Below, in pieces: positions 35,206 to 44,509 of a stretch of 64,000 bases of DNA. The notes beneath the pieces were generated by a model. The model saw only the letters and a list, made by a program, of their open reading frames with translations, did not search any database and was not told the DNA's origin. Each line of letters starts with the position of its first letter. Within the stretch, counting starts at the first letter, position 1. Made by a program: the position numbers and the translations under genes. The stretch comes from UBA6168 sp964573725 (GTDB lineage Bacteria; Bacteroidota; Bacteroidia; Chitinophagales; Saprospiraceae), in contig CAZNLJ010000018.1 of assembly GCA_964573725.1 (NCBI GenBank), positions 42,925 through 106,924 on the forward strand, written 5' to 3'.

Positions 35206-35239
35206 GAGCCTGCCGTCGCTCAATGGCAGGCTCTTCTTG
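35206..35239 (+). terminator. Terminator-like hairpin after gldN copy 2
   Basis: GAGCCTGCC (35206-35214) pairs with GGCAGGCTC (35225-35233) around a 10-nt loop, followed by a T-rich tail (TTCTTG). Its core and loop resemble the terminator after copy 1. Confidence 0.65.
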
Positions 35240-35601
35240 TTTCCATCCCTTACCCCACCCTGACTTTCCCTTCTTATATCGATGAATTCCTTCCGTTCGT
35301 TGATTGTTTGTCGCTTCCCGGAATTTGGCGCTGCATCTTTGAGGGCCCAAAGGATCTTTCTTCTTATTTTATATACAATTTTCTTATAGCTTTTGAAACA
35401 ATGACCTCGCAAAGCTGTTGTTACGTTTTGTTTCACCTCGCTTGGCTCCCGAAAAGGACTCATGGGGGTGAAGTCGTGAGAATTGCTTCCCGGTTCTCTT
35501 CCCGTAGTTTTCTTTCCAACCGCCCGATCCGGTATCGGGCACGTCTTCATACAACCGCATAACCCTTTACCCTTGGGTTTCCGCTGTGCTCACACCTAAA
35601 T
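35240..35601. other. Intergenic region upstream of the outer membrane receptor
   Basis: About 360 nt without a gene. A T/A-rich stretch lies at 35350-35400. TTTG at 35307-35310 and CATCTTTG at 35334-35341 (N23) are a possible, imperfect promoter. No hairpin or small ORF with coding character is evident. Confidence 0.45.
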
Positions 35602-38259
35602 ATGGCTTATCTTATGCAAGTTAATCTTTCTTCCTGCCGCTTTACGGCCATCCCCTGCCTGTCCATTCTCATCGCCTTTTTCCTACTGGTCTGTCAGCCG
35701 GCAGCCCTCACACAAAATCCTCCCCAAGGCGCGCCCCGTGCCGGTGGCTGGGGAGGCGCCCCCATGAACAACGGGCACTTCTATGGAAAAATCGTCGATG
35801 AGAAAGGAAAAGGCATCGGATACGCGACAATCCAGCTTTTTTCCATGCAATTCGATTCCACTTCCAAATCCATGAAGGAAGTATTGGTGAGTGGGCAGAT
35901 TTCCAAAGACAATGGCGATTTCTCCCTCGAAAACCTCCCCGTCAAAGGACCTTTCACACTCAAGGTCTCTTTCCTCGGCTATGCGGAAACCTCGCTGTCC
36001 GTAGCTTTCGACCGGCCCTCCCCACCCCGCGGCAACAACTCCGGAAACCCCTGGGCGGGTGGTGCCGCCATGGGTGGCGCTTTCGATAAAGACCTCGGAA
36101 ATATCCTGCTCTCCGCCGCCTCCCAAACCCTGGAAATGGTCACCGTCAGCGCGGATGCCTCCACGGCGACCCTCGCGCTCGACAAGAAAATTTACCGGGT
36201 GGATAAAGATGCATCCACTGCAGGAGGAACCGCCCAGGATGCCCTGAAAAACGTCCCCTCCTTGTCCGTCGATATCGATGGCAACGTCTCCCTCCGAAAC
36301 GGATCTCCCCAGATTTTCGTGGATGGAAGACCCACTACCCTCTCCCTCGACCAAATCGCCGCGGATGCCATCGAGTCCGTAGAGGTCATCACCAACCCTT
36401 CCGCTAAATATGATGCCGGCGGCGGTACCGCAGGCATCATCAATATCGTCCTGAAAAAAGAAAAAAAATTGGGCTACAATGGCAATGTCAGGATGGGTAC
36501 CGACTCCCGGCAAGGGTATAACCTCGGCGGGGACCTCAATGCCAGAGCGGAAAAAATCAACTTGTTCGGTAGCGCCATGCTCAATAATCGCAAAGGTTTC
36601 TCCGATGCGGAGACCACCCGGGAAAATACATTCGGAAACCCGCCTACCCGCATCACGCAATCTTCCGACGGTCTGATGGAAGGTACTTTCGCCAACGCAC
36701 GCGCCGGTTTCGATTGGTTCGCAGACAACCGCAATACCTTTACCTTCTCCGGATCTTATACCCGCGGGCATTTCGAACCCTCCGATGACATCACCACCCG
36801 TACGGATTCACTATTCCCCTCCTCCTCCTCCTTCAGCGAATACCTCCGCTCCTCCATGCAGGACAGGAACTTCCGAAACATCGGTGCTTCCGCCCAATAC
36901 AAGCGGTTGTTCCCCAAACCCGGTGCCGAATGGACGGCCGACCTCAATTACAACCGAATCCGGTTCTTCGGGGAAAGTAATTTCAACACGCAATTCGATT
37001 CCGGCTTCTCCACCACCGAACGGCAACAGTCCAACGGCGAAGGGAATATCGTTACCCTCCAAACGGATTTCGTCAACCCGCTTTCGGATAAACTCAAATG
37101 GGAAGGTGGCCTGCGTGCCTCCCTCCGCCGGAATATCAACGATAACCAAAACCAGGTGCTCGACTCCGACGGCAACTGGAATACCGTCGAATCCTTCACC
37201 GATAACTTCGCCTTCTTCGATCATGTCTTCGCCGCTTACTCCCAACTCGGCCACCAATTCGACAATTGGGGTTACCAGGTCGGCCTCCGCGCCGAAAGCT
37301 CCTTCTATGGCGGCGAACTGACCGACCGGGATTCCTCCTTTCAAATCAATTACCCCATCTCGCTGTTCCCCAGTATTTTCTTCACCCGGAAAATCAATGA
37401 CCTTGATAATATCCAATTCGCCTACACCCGGAGAATCAATCGCCCCAATTTCTTCCAAACCATGCCGTTCATCGATTTCTCCGACTCCCTGAACCTGCGC
37501 CGCGGCGAACCCACACTCCGACCCGAATTCATGCACGCTGTGGAACTCTCCTACCAAAATATCTTCAAAAAAGGTCATAATCTGCTCGTATCCGTTTATT
37601 TCAAACAGGCTGTCGACCTGATCACCACCTACCAGCTCCGCGAATTCAACGAGACGCTCGGTAAGGATGTCCTTATCTTCAGCTTCCAAAATGCTAATAG
37701 CTCCCAAGCCTACGGCGCTGAACTGACACTGAAAAACTCCTTCTTTGATATTATCGACCTGACCACCAACGTCAATCTCTATCAGTCCAAACTCGATGCC
37801 TCCAATGTGGAAAATGACTTGGTCATCAATCGGTTCACTTGGTTCGCCAAGGAAATCGTCCAAATCAAATTACCCGCCGGCTTCTCCCTCCAATTTTCCG
37901 GCGAATACCGCAGCAGGGCCTCCTTCTCACCCAACGAAAGCAACCGGATGCCCTGGATGGCCGGCCCGACCAATACCGCACAAGGCTATACCCTCGAAAA
38001 TTGGTTTGTCGACGCTACCGTAAGACGGGAATTCCTCCAGCGGAAAGCCAGCCTTACCCTAAGTGTCAATGATATCTTCCGGTCCCGCCGTAGCGGCACT
38101 TATACCGCGTCCGCCTTGTTTGTACAGGATACCTGGCGCATCCGTGACCCCCAAATCTTCCGCCTGAATTTCTCTTACCGCTTCGGAAAGATGGATGCCG
38201 CCATCTTCAAAAGGAAAAATATGCGCATGAATATGCAGGGAAGTGACATGATGGGCTGA
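35602..38259 (+). CDS. TonB-dependent receptor-like outer membrane beta-barrel protein
   Basis: The 885-residue protein has a signal peptide (to about residue 37), a carboxypeptidase-regulatory-like domain (about 58-150; FYGKIVDEKGKGIGYATIQLF, LKVSFLGY), a plug domain (LDKKIYRVDKDAS, PQIFVDGRP, IESVEVITNPSAKYDAGGG, GIINIVLKK) and a large barrel with many aromatic-ended strands. It resembles the OMP_b-brl_3 group of receptors. The substrate is unknown. Its C-terminal Met/Asn-rich tail (RMNMQGSDMMG) is unusual for a barrel end and may bind metal, but this is speculation. Confidence 0.9.
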   Translation: MAYLMQVNLSSCRFTAIPCLSILIAFFLLVCQPAALTQNPPQGAPRAGGWGGAPMNNGHFYGKIVDEKGKGIGYATIQLFSMQFDSTSKSMKEVLVSGQISKDNGDFSLENLPVKGPFTLKVSFLGYAETSLSVAFDRPSPPRGNNSGNPWAGGAAMGGAFDKDLGNILLSAASQTLEMVTVSADASTATLALDKKIYRVDKDASTAGGTAQDALKNVPSLSVDIDGNVSLRNGSPQIFVDGRPTTLSLDQIAADAIESVEVITNPSAKYDAGGGTAGIINIVLKKEKKLGYNGNVRMGTDSRQGYNLGGDLNARAEKINLFGSAMLNNRKGFSDAETTRENTFGNPPTRITQSSDGLMEGTFANARAGFDWFADNRNTFTFSGSYTRGHFEPSDDITTRTDSLFPSSSSFSEYLRSSMQDRNFRNIGASAQYKRLFPKPGAEWTADLNYNRIRFFGESNFNTQFDSGFSTTERQQSNGEGNIVTLQTDFVNPLSDKLKWEGGLRASLRRNINDNQNQVLDSDGNWNTVESFTDNFAFFDHVFAAYSQLGHQFDNWGYQVGLRAESSFYGGELTDRDSSFQINYPISLFPSIFFTRKINDLDNIQFAYTRRINRPNFFQTMPFIDFSDSLNLRRGEPTLRPEFMHAVELSYQNIFKKGHNLLVSVYFKQAVDLITTYQLREFNETLGKDVLIFSFQNANSSQAYGAELTLKNSFFDIIDLTTNVNLYQSKLDASNVENDLVINRFTWFAKEIVQIKLPAGFSLQFSGEYRSRASFSPNESNRMPWMAGPTNTAQGYTLENWFVDATVRREFLQRKASLTLSVNDIFRSRRSGTYTASALFVQDTWRIRDPQIFRLNFSYRFGKMDAAIFKRKNMRMNMQGSDMMG

Positions 38260-38292
38260 ATCTTCCTGGCTTCCCTTAAAGCTGCTGACAAA

Positions 38293-38338
38293 AAAGCCCG
38301 GCACAAGGTGGTCTCCTCCCCGGTGCCGGGCTTTCTTG
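38293..38338. terminator. Bidirectional terminator between convergent genes
   Basis: AAAGCCCGGCAC (38293-38304) pairs perfectly with GTGCCGGGCTTT (38323-38334) around an 18-nt loop, with A residues before and T-rich sequence after. It serves the receptor gene (plus strand) and the msrA-msrB-gamma-CA operon (minus strand). Confidence 0.85.
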
Positions 38339-38365
38339 TCCCCGAACGCATAACTCGCTACCCGG

Positions 38366-38956
38366 CTATCTTTCTTTCCTCCACCGGGTATAGCTCCGCA
38401 ACTGCTCCCGCCTCGCTTCCGGAACCTCCCGCAATGGCTCGCAAGGCTTCAACGCCTCCCGGCATTGGGTCGGTAAGGATTGGTATAGGTCCGTTCCCGC
38501 TGTCTTCCACGACAACATCTCGTCACTGACCGGTCCGATGATACGGGCCGGTTGCCCGACGACCAGGCTGCGACGGGGAATCTCCGTCCCCGCCTTGACA
38601 AACGTCAAGGCACCTATGATGCTCTCCTCCCCTATTACCGCCTCGTCCATGATGACCGCATTCATTCCCACCAGACTGTTCCTGCCGATTTCCGCACCGT
38701 GCACAATGGCACCGTGCCCGATGTGCGCCCCCTCCCGCAGGTATACCGTCACCCCTGGAAACATATGTACGGTGCAACTTTCCTGGATATTGCACCCGTC
38801 CTCGATGATGACCATTCCCCAGTCTCCCCGGATGGAGGCAAACGGTCCCACATACACATCCTTGCCTATCAAGACATTGCCCGTCACCGCACACTGCGGA
38901 TGAAGATAGGCCCGCTCATCAACCACGGGCTTGTATCCGTTGAACTCGTAGGTCAT
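38366..38956 (-). CDS. Gamma-carbonic-anhydrase-like hexapeptide-repeat protein (PaaY/CaiE type)
   Basis: This 196-residue protein is a left-handed beta-helix with hexapeptide repeats (VIIEDGCNIQ, GAHIGHGAIVHG, VIGEESIIGALTFVK). Zinc-ligand-like His residues are present in HMFP and HIGHGAIVHG. Members are carbonic anhydrases or acyltransferase-like proteins; activity cannot be assigned. Its ATG overlaps the msrB stop in an ATGA, so it is translationally coupled to msrB. Confidence 0.85.
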   Translation of the reverse strand: MTYEFNGYKPVVDERAYLHPQCAVTGNVLIGKDVYVGPFASIRGDWGMVIIEDGCNIQESCTVHMFPGVTVYLREGAHIGHGAIVHGAEIGRNSLVGMNAVIMDEAVIGEESIIGALTFVKAGTEIPRRSLVVGQPARIIGPVSDEMLSWKTAGTDLYQSLPTQCREALKPCEPLREVPEARREQLRSYTRWRKER

Positions 38957-39333
38957 GCCGGCCGCTTTGGAATGAATCGCATCGACAATGAATTCACACA
39001 ATGTCGTGTGTCCTTGGTCGTCAACCGCTCCCCCGTAAATACATGCCCCAGGTGCCCGCCGCACCGGTTACACAAGATCTCCACCCGACGACCATCCGCG
39101 TCCGGCTCCCGACGGACCGCTCCCGGTATCTCGTCGTCAAAGGCCGGCCATCCACAACCGGCTTCGAACTTGTCCTCCGATCGGTACAACGCCGCGTCAC
39201 ATCGCCTGCATTGGTACACGCCTTCCTCGAAATGCCGGTCGTATTCACCGCTGAATGGATATTCCGTACCCTTCCGCTCAATTACATATGCCTCTTCCGC
39301 TGTCAAGGGATTCCATTTTTTTGCTTGTTCCAT
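38953..39333 (-). CDS. msrB: Peptide-methionine (R)-S-oxide reductase
   Basis: The 126-residue enzyme reduces methionine-R-sulfoxide. Zinc-binding CxxC pairs (CRRC, CNRC), GCGWPAF and the catalytic Cys in RHCVNSLSMRF are present. No signal peptide is seen. It lies in the minus-strand operon msrA-msrB-gamma-CA. Confidence 0.95.
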   Translation of the reverse strand: MEQAKKWNPLTAEEAYVIERKGTEYPFSGEYDRHFEEGVYQCRRCDAALYRSEDKFEAGCGWPAFDDEIPGAVRREPDADGRRVEILCNRCGGHLGHVFTGERLTTKDTRHCVNSLSMRFIPKRPA

Positions 39334-39471
39334 CTTCCTTCTGTTTCTGGTTTATGGAAAACTGATGTGCTCGATTCTTTCCTTATGGCTGACTCCTTTT
39401 CCCCAGACCCGCAGTGGCCGCCATGGCCCCGCATGGCTCCTCCTCCGCCCGCCTTCCTTGTCTCCTCCTTC

Positions 39472-40011
39472 CTATTCTCCCCCTTCCCCTGCCAATAATG
39501 CGCCGAAGGCGGACCTGAATTTGGCAAGCTTAGGATCTATTACTATCCGGCAGTAGGGCACTTCCTGGTGCTTCCGGTAATATTCCTGATGGTAGGCCTC
39601 CGCTTCGTAAAATGTCGTCGCCGGAAGTATCTCCGTTACTATCGGTGCATGCCATAGGGTCGTCGCATAGGTCTCTTTCATTTTGGTCGCGACCGCGTAC
39701 TGTGCCTCGTCGTGATAAAATATGACCGACCGGTACTGCGTCCCGTGGTCCGCCCCCTGCCGGTTCAAGGTTGTCGGGTCATGGGTGGCGAAAAATACTT
39801 GCACCAAGGTCTCATAGGATACGATATGCGGGTCGAAGTGTACCACCACTACCTCCGCATGCCCCGTCAACCCACTGCACACCTCCCGATAGGTCGGATG
39901 CGGTACCTTGCCCCCGGAATACCCGGATACTACCTTGCGCACGCCCCGTAAGTCCTGGAATATCGCCTCTACGCACCAGAAACATCCCGCACCGAATGTA
40001 GCTTTTTCCAT
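39472..40011 (-). CDS. msrA: Peptide-methionine (S)-S-oxide reductase
   Basis: The 179-residue enzyme reduces methionine-S-sulfoxide. The GCFWCVE motif with catalytic Cys10, and GYSGG, HAEVV and DHGTQYRSVIF, are diagnostic. No signal peptide, so cytoplasmic. It is the first gene of the operon; the ATG at 40011 is preceded by an AGGAAG. Confidence 0.96.
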   Translation of the reverse strand: MEKATFGAGCFWCVEAIFQDLRGVRKVVSGYSGGKVPHPTYREVCSGLTGHAEVVVVHFDPHIVSYETLVQVFFATHDPTTLNRQGADHGTQYRSVIFYHDEAQYAVATKMKETYATTLWHAPIVTEILPATTFYEAEAYHQEYYRKHQEVPYCRIVIDPKLAKFRSAFGALLAGEGGE

Positions 40012-40262
40012 ATGGCTCTTCCTGATTTGTTTTTTCTTGTTCCTGCATCAGCCTTGCTCCCCAATCCGCCTACCTGACTGCAGCTCATCGGAATTATGTA
40101 TTTTTACCCGATTGGTGACGAGCCGCCCGCTGGCCGCAATTCCGGATCCGACTCTCCCCCGCTTGTCACGCACCTGTCAACCTATTAAACCGGACTCGGC
40201 CGATCTTGTTCTCAGGCGCCGGACAATTGGGCCGCATTTCAGCCATTTAAATTCTTATCGCC

Positions 40263-41480
40263 TTGAACTTACCTGTTATCATCGCCAAAAAATATCTCCT
40301 GGCTAAGAAATCCACCAACGCCATTCATATCATCACCGGAATCTCCATATCCGGCATTGCCATCGGTACGGCAGCCATCCTGCTCGTGCTCAGCGTGTTC
40401 AATGGTTTTGAAGATCTTATCATCAGCCTCTTTGGCAAGTTTAATCCCGACATCAAGATTACCGCCGCCGCCGGCAAACACTTCGCCCCCGATCCCCAAA
40501 CCTTGTCCGCCATCCGGGATCTGCCGGGGGTCGAAGCGATCTCGGAATCACTCGAGGAAGTCGCTTTTTTTGAATACGACGGAAACCAGGATTTCGGAAC
40601 CCTCAAAGGTGTCGACTCCTCCTACCTGCTGGTCACCAATATCCACGCCTCACTCCACGAAGGCCAATTCCTGCTGTCCGGACAGCAACAGGACTTCGCC
40701 GTCCTCGGCGCCGGTATGCGCAATAAACTCCAGGTCAATATCGATGACCCCTTCGAACTGCTCCATATCTTCATCGCCAAAAGGGATGCAACCGGCACCC
40801 TCGAACAGCCTTACCGCAAACAACTCGTCCGACCCGCCGGCACATTCCGTATCCAACAGGATTTCGACAACCAATATGTGCTCGTCCCCCTTCATGTCAC
40901 CCGGGAACTACTCGGCCTCCCCAATCAGGTCGGCGCCATTGAGGTGAAATTGTCCGACCAAACCGATCCCCAAACGACCATCCGGCAACTCCAGGACATC
41001 ATGGGCCCCGGTTTCCTCGTCAAGGACCGCTTTCAACAGGATGAAGCTTTCCTCAAACTCATGAATATCGAAAAATGGATGAGCTTCGCTATTCTCGCCC
41101 TGACCCTCGTCCTCGTCGCTTTCAATATGATCGGCTCCCTTTGGATGATCGTGCTCGATAAAAAGGCGGATATCGCCGTACTGAAAAGCATGGGTGCCTC
41201 CGACCAATTGGTTCAGACCGTTTTCCTCACCCTCGGTATGATGCTCAGCCTTCTCGGTCTGAGTATCGGCTTCGTCATCGCTATCTCTCTCTTTCTGGTT
41301 CAAAAGCATTTCGGTGTCGTCTCTATCCCGGATGGATTTGTCGTCAATGCTTATCCCATCAGCCTCCGCTTTCCCGACCTCTTCGCTGTCTCCGCCATCG
41401 TCTTGCTGATCGGCCTGCTGGCCTCCTTACCCGCCTCCCGACGAACTCGGTCCATCTTGCCTTCCCATGCCGGTGACTGA
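40263..41480 (+). CDS. LolE/FtsX-type ABC transporter permease
   Basis: This 405-residue inner-membrane protein has the MacB/LolCE layout: one N-terminal helix (GISISGIAIGTAAILLVLSV), a periplasmic domain of about 230 residues, and three C-terminal helices with the FtsX motif (VFNMIGSLWMIVLDKKADIAVLKSMGAS). It probably extracts lipoproteins or exports a substrate with an ATPase encoded elsewhere. The start is TTG at 40263; no ATG is close. An upstream TATTTTTA near 40100 may be a relaxed -7 element. Confidence 0.88.
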   Translation: MNLPVIIAKKYLLAKKSTNAIHIITGISISGIAIGTAAILLVLSVFNGFEDLIISLFGKFNPDIKITAAAGKHFAPDPQTLSAIRDLPGVEAISESLEEVAFFEYDGNQDFGTLKGVDSSYLLVTNIHASLHEGQFLLSGQQQDFAVLGAGMRNKLQVNIDDPFELLHIFIAKRDATGTLEQPYRKQLVRPAGTFRIQQDFDNQYVLVPLHVTRELLGLPNQVGAIEVKLSDQTDPQTTIRQLQDIMGPGFLVKDRFQQDEAFLKLMNIEKWMSFAILALTLVLVAFNMIGSLWMIVLDKKADIAVLKSMGASDQLVQTVFLTLGMMLSLLGLSIGFVIAISLFLVQKHFGVVSIPDGFVVNAYPISLRFPDLFAVSAIVLLIGLLASLPASRRTRSILPSHAGD

Positions 41481-41541
41481 CTCCTTACCTCGAATCTCGG
41501 GAATCCCGCCGCCTCCGATTATCCCTTACCCCCGATTTCCG

Positions 41542-41549
41542 TATATTTG
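41542..41549 (+). promoter_or_regulatory. -7 element TATATTTG
   Basis: A perfect TAnnTTTG match 65 nt upstream of the ATG at 41614. No TTG is seen at -33. Confidence 0.45.
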
Positions 41550-41613
41550 CCCCGATTGGGTAGAGGCAACTGCCTGATTGTCTCCTAACACTTAATCTCC
41601 TTTTGGCACCCCT

Positions 41614-41985
41614 ATGGAAGAATGGCAACTGGATTTCGAATGGCTCAAGGTCCGCCATTATGTGAAGGATGCATTGCATCGCGATGCCTTGCCCGACCTG
41701 AATGCCATCCTCTTCCTCATCGGTATCCAGGAGCTCGGCCGATGGAAATCCCCCTTTACCAAAGAGGAAAAACAAGACCTTATGCATATCGCCGTCTGCC
41801 ACCTGCTGAGCCTCGACGGTTATTATCGCTTCAAAGGTCGCGACGCCGATGGCTGGCCCCATTACGAAGCAATCAAACCTTTCGATTCCTCCGGTGTCCG
41901 GGAACAGGAAAAGTACCTCATGGGCAAAGTAATCGAATACTTCCGGGAATGGATCCCCGATCAGGCGGCCCCCTTCTTACAATGA
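41614..41985 (+). CDS. Uncharacterised small protein
   Basis: This 123-residue soluble protein has no signal sequence. It contains WLKVRHYVKDALHRDALPDL, FLIGIQELGRW and FTKEEKQDLMHIAVCHLL, giving an all-helical appearance. I do not recognise a named family but similar short proteins seem widespread in Bacteroidota. It is followed 35 nt later by the first cyclophilin gene. Confidence 0.75.
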   Translation: MEEWQLDFEWLKVRHYVKDALHRDALPDLNAILFLIGIQELGRWKSPFTKEEKQDLMHIAVCHLLSLDGYYRFKGRDADGWPHYEAIKPFDSSGVREQEKYLMGKVIEYFREWIPDQAAPFLQ

Positions 41986-42020
41986 CATTCCCATCCCTAT
42001 TCACCTCAAACCTGCGAATC

Positions 42021-42713
42021 ATGAAAATACCTGCACACTTCCTCCTTTTATTTCTCGCCGTCGCCTCGCTGCATTGCTCCGGAAACCTCTCCTCTTCGGA
42101 CGATTCCTCCGACCAGGCCCCCGCCTCGCGTTCGGAGACTCTGGTGCTGATTCGAACGGATTTGGGAAACATCACCGTGAAACTCTATGATTCCACCCCG
42201 ATTCATAAAGAAAATTTCCTGAAACTGGCTCGGGAAGGCTTTTTCAATGGTACGCTGTTCCACCGTGTGCTCCCCGGTTTCATGATTCAGGGCGGGGACC
42301 CGGACTCCAAAGACGCGAAACCCGGTCAGCCGCTGGGCCTCGGCGGACCAGGTTACACCCTGCCCGCTGAATTTGGCGCCAGACATTTCCGCGGTGCCCT
42401 CGCCGCCGCCCGCCAAACCGATCAGGTAAACCCCGAACGCCGGTCTTCCGGTTCCCAGTTCTATATCGTCCAGGGTGGTCCCGTTCCCGCCGCCCAATTC
42501 GACCAGTTCGCTCGGAATACCGGAATCAATTACACCGTCGAAGAAAGGGAATACTACCTCAATTACGGCGGCACCCCCCAATTGGATGATACTTACACGG
42601 TCTTCGGCCAGGTCGTCGAAGGCCTTGAGGTGGTCGATGCAATCGCCAACCAAGCCAGGGACCAACGGGATCGTCCGGCTGCCGATATCGCCATGTCCGT
42701 CCAAATTCTCTGA
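42021..42713 (+). CDS. Cyclophilin-type peptidyl-prolyl isomerase, exported
   Basis: The 230-residue protein has a signal sequence with Cys19 (ASLHC, an imperfect lipobox) and a Ser/Asp linker. The cyclophilin fold follows: NITVKLYDSTPIHKENFLKL, FNGTLFHRVLPGFMIQGGDP, GSQFYIVQGG and DDTYTVFGQVVEGL. An insertion between the last two motifs is typical of the Bacteroidota group. It assists folding of periplasmic or outer membrane proteins. A similar gene follows 32 nt later. Confidence 0.92.
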   Translation: MKIPAHFLLLFLAVASLHCSGNLSSSDDSSDQAPASRSETLVLIRTDLGNITVKLYDSTPIHKENFLKLAREGFFNGTLFHRVLPGFMIQGGDPDSKDAKPGQPLGLGGPGYTLPAEFGARHFRGALAAARQTDQVNPERRSSGSQFYIVQGGPVPAAQFDQFARNTGINYTVEEREYYLNYGGTPQLDDTYTVFGQVVEGLEVVDAIANQARDQRDRPAADIAMSVQIL

Positions 42714-42745
42714 TCCAATTCCAACCGCCCGGAACGCCCCCCCCT

Positions 42746-43666
42746 ATGTTGATAACCACAACCCGCTCGCCTCACCGCCGATGGATCGGCGCTCTCCTCC
42801 CGATGGCCTTGCTCGCCGCTGCCTGCGGCAAACCGGTCGCAGATTTCTCTTTCCACAGCGACCGTCCCCACCGGCAGGTTCCCCTGACCGTCTCTTTCGA
42901 AAACCTGTCCCGATCGGCAACTGATTTCATCTGGCATTTCGGAAACGGTGACTCGTCCGCATCCGCTTCCCCCTCCTATCGTTTTCTCTCCTCCGGTAAT
43001 TATTCCGTAACGCTCACCGCCCGAAACGGCCGACGCGCTCATTCCGTATCCAAGCAAGTACAAATCTTCCCCCCGGAAAACTGCCTTGTGGAAATCCAAA
43101 CCCCGCTTGGCAATATGACCGCCGTCCTCTTCGATGCCACCCCCGCCCATCGTGATAATTTCGAAAAACTGGCGGAAAACGGATTCTTCGATAACCTGCT
43201 TTTCCACCGGGTCATCCCCGGCTTCATGATCCAGGGCGGTGACCCCCAATCCAGAAATGCCAAACCCGGCCAACAACTCGGCTCCGGTGGCCCCGGATAC
43301 TCCCTTCCGTTCGAACACGTCGACTCACTCGTCCATGTGAAAGGTGCACTCGCCGCTGCCCGCCTCGGGGATGATGTCAACCCGACCAAGGCATCCTCCG
43401 GTTCCCAATTCTTCATCGTACATGGCCGATCCTTCGACCTGGCCGCCCTCCAGGATGTGGAGGCCGGCAAAGGAATCCGGTATTCGTATCACCAACGTGC
43501 CAAATACCTCGAATTGGGCGGAGCCCCTCAACTCGATGGCGAATATACCGTCTTCGGTCAGGTCATCGAAGGCTTGGATGTCCTCGACAGAATCGCCGCC
43601 CTGGCTACCGACGCCCGGGACCGCCCGCTCCAGGATGTTAAAATGAACATCCTCCTGCTGAAATAA
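42746..43666 (+). CDS. Lipoprotein with PKD domain and cyclophilin-type PPIase
   Basis: This 306-residue lipoprotein (lipobox LAAAC, Cys27) carries a PKD-like domain at about residues 32-108 (VPLTVSFENLSRSATDFIWHF, GNYSVTLTARNG). A cyclophilin domain at about 112-306 follows, with LLFHRVIPGFMIQGGDP, GSQFFIVHG and GEYTVFGQVIEGLDVLD. It is a tandem paralogue of the preceding gene. The PKD domain could position the isomerase at the surface or at secreted substrates (inference). Confidence 0.92.
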   Translation: MLITTTRSPHRRWIGALLPMALLAAACGKPVADFSFHSDRPHRQVPLTVSFENLSRSATDFIWHFGNGDSSASASPSYRFLSSGNYSVTLTARNGRRAHSVSKQVQIFPPENCLVEIQTPLGNMTAVLFDATPAHRDNFEKLAENGFFDNLLFHRVIPGFMIQGGDPQSRNAKPGQQLGSGGPGYSLPFEHVDSLVHVKGALAAARLGDDVNPTKASSGSQFFIVHGRSFDLAALQDVEAGKGIRYSYHQRAKYLELGGAPQLDGEYTVFGQVIEGLDVLDRIAALATDARDRPLQDVKMNILLLK

Positions 43667-43744
43667 CCCCCAAGAACCCAACTTTATTCCTATCTTTCCT
43701 CCTTTCGCCGGAAACTCACCCGCCGGCCTGATAAAGTTTGTCGC

Positions 43745-44509
43745 ATGAATAATGACCATGTACTGGGTATCGATGTCGGTGCCTCCGGAATCAAAGGCGC
43801 TGTCGTCGATATCACCACCGGTAAATTGCGCTCGGAAAGGATCAAGATATCCACGCCAAAACCAGCTACCCCTGCCGCCGTTGCCGCCGTTATCCAGGAA
43901 TTGACGGATAAACTGGACTACCGGGAACCTTTCTTCGGCTGCGGTTTCCCCGCAATCGTCAAACATGGTGTCGCCAATAGCGCCGCTAATATCGACCCGG
44001 ATTGGATCGGCCTTAATATCGAATCCCTCCTGCGGGATAAAACCCAACTTTCCGTCTTCGCACTCAATGATGCGGATGCCGCCGGTATGGCGGAAATGCG
44101 GTTCGGAAAAGGCAAGGGCCGCTCCGGTACCGTCCTGCTCATCACCATCGGCAGCGGCCTGGGCTCCGCACTTTTTATCGACGGCCACCTCGTTCCCAAT
44201 ACGGAATTCGGCCACCTCCATTTCCATGGCTTGGTCGCAGAACATTATATCTCCAATACCGCCCGGAAAAAATACGAAATGACCTGGCCCGGTTTCGGCC
44301 GACGCTTCAATGAGTTCCTCCACTATGTCAATCGTATCCTCTCCCCGGACCTGGTAATCATCGGTGGCGGCATCAGCAATAGCTTCGACTTGTTCGCCCC
44401 CTACATCGATGTCGATATGCCCGTCACCCCCGCTAAAATGTATAACAATGCGGGTATCATCGGTGCCGCTATCTATGCCAACGAACGGTTCGCCGCAGCC
44501 GTGCCCTGA
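43745..44509 (+). CDS. ppgK: ROK-family kinase, probable polyphosphate glucokinase
   Basis: The 254-residue protein opens with the phosphate-binding GIDVGASGIKGAVVD and has GCGFPAIV, ALNDADAAG with the likely catalytic Asp, TIGSGLGSALFIDG and NTEFGHL. The pattern fits polyphosphate/ATP glucokinase, which phosphorylates glucose from polyphosphate. Known examples are mostly actinobacterial, so substrate use needs testing. The region EKYEMTWPGF-like near residue 180 is a family extension. Confidence 0.78.
   Translation: MNNDHVLGIDVGASGIKGAVVDITTGKLRSERIKISTPKPATPAAVAAVIQELTDKLDYREPFFGCGFPAIVKHGVANSAANIDPDWIGLNIESLLRDKTQLSVFALNDADAAGMAEMRFGKGKGRSGTVLLITIGSGLGSALFIDGHLVPNTEFGHLHFHGLVAEHYISNTARKKYEMTWPGFGRRFNEFLHYVNRILSPDLVIIGGGISNSFDLFAPYIDVDMPVTPAKMYNNAGIIGAAIYANERFAAAVP

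Noticed and set aside
38552..39556. 334-codon plus-strand ORF opposite the gamma-CA and msrB genes
   Set aside because: It is the antisense shadow of two clear genes in G+C-rich DNA.
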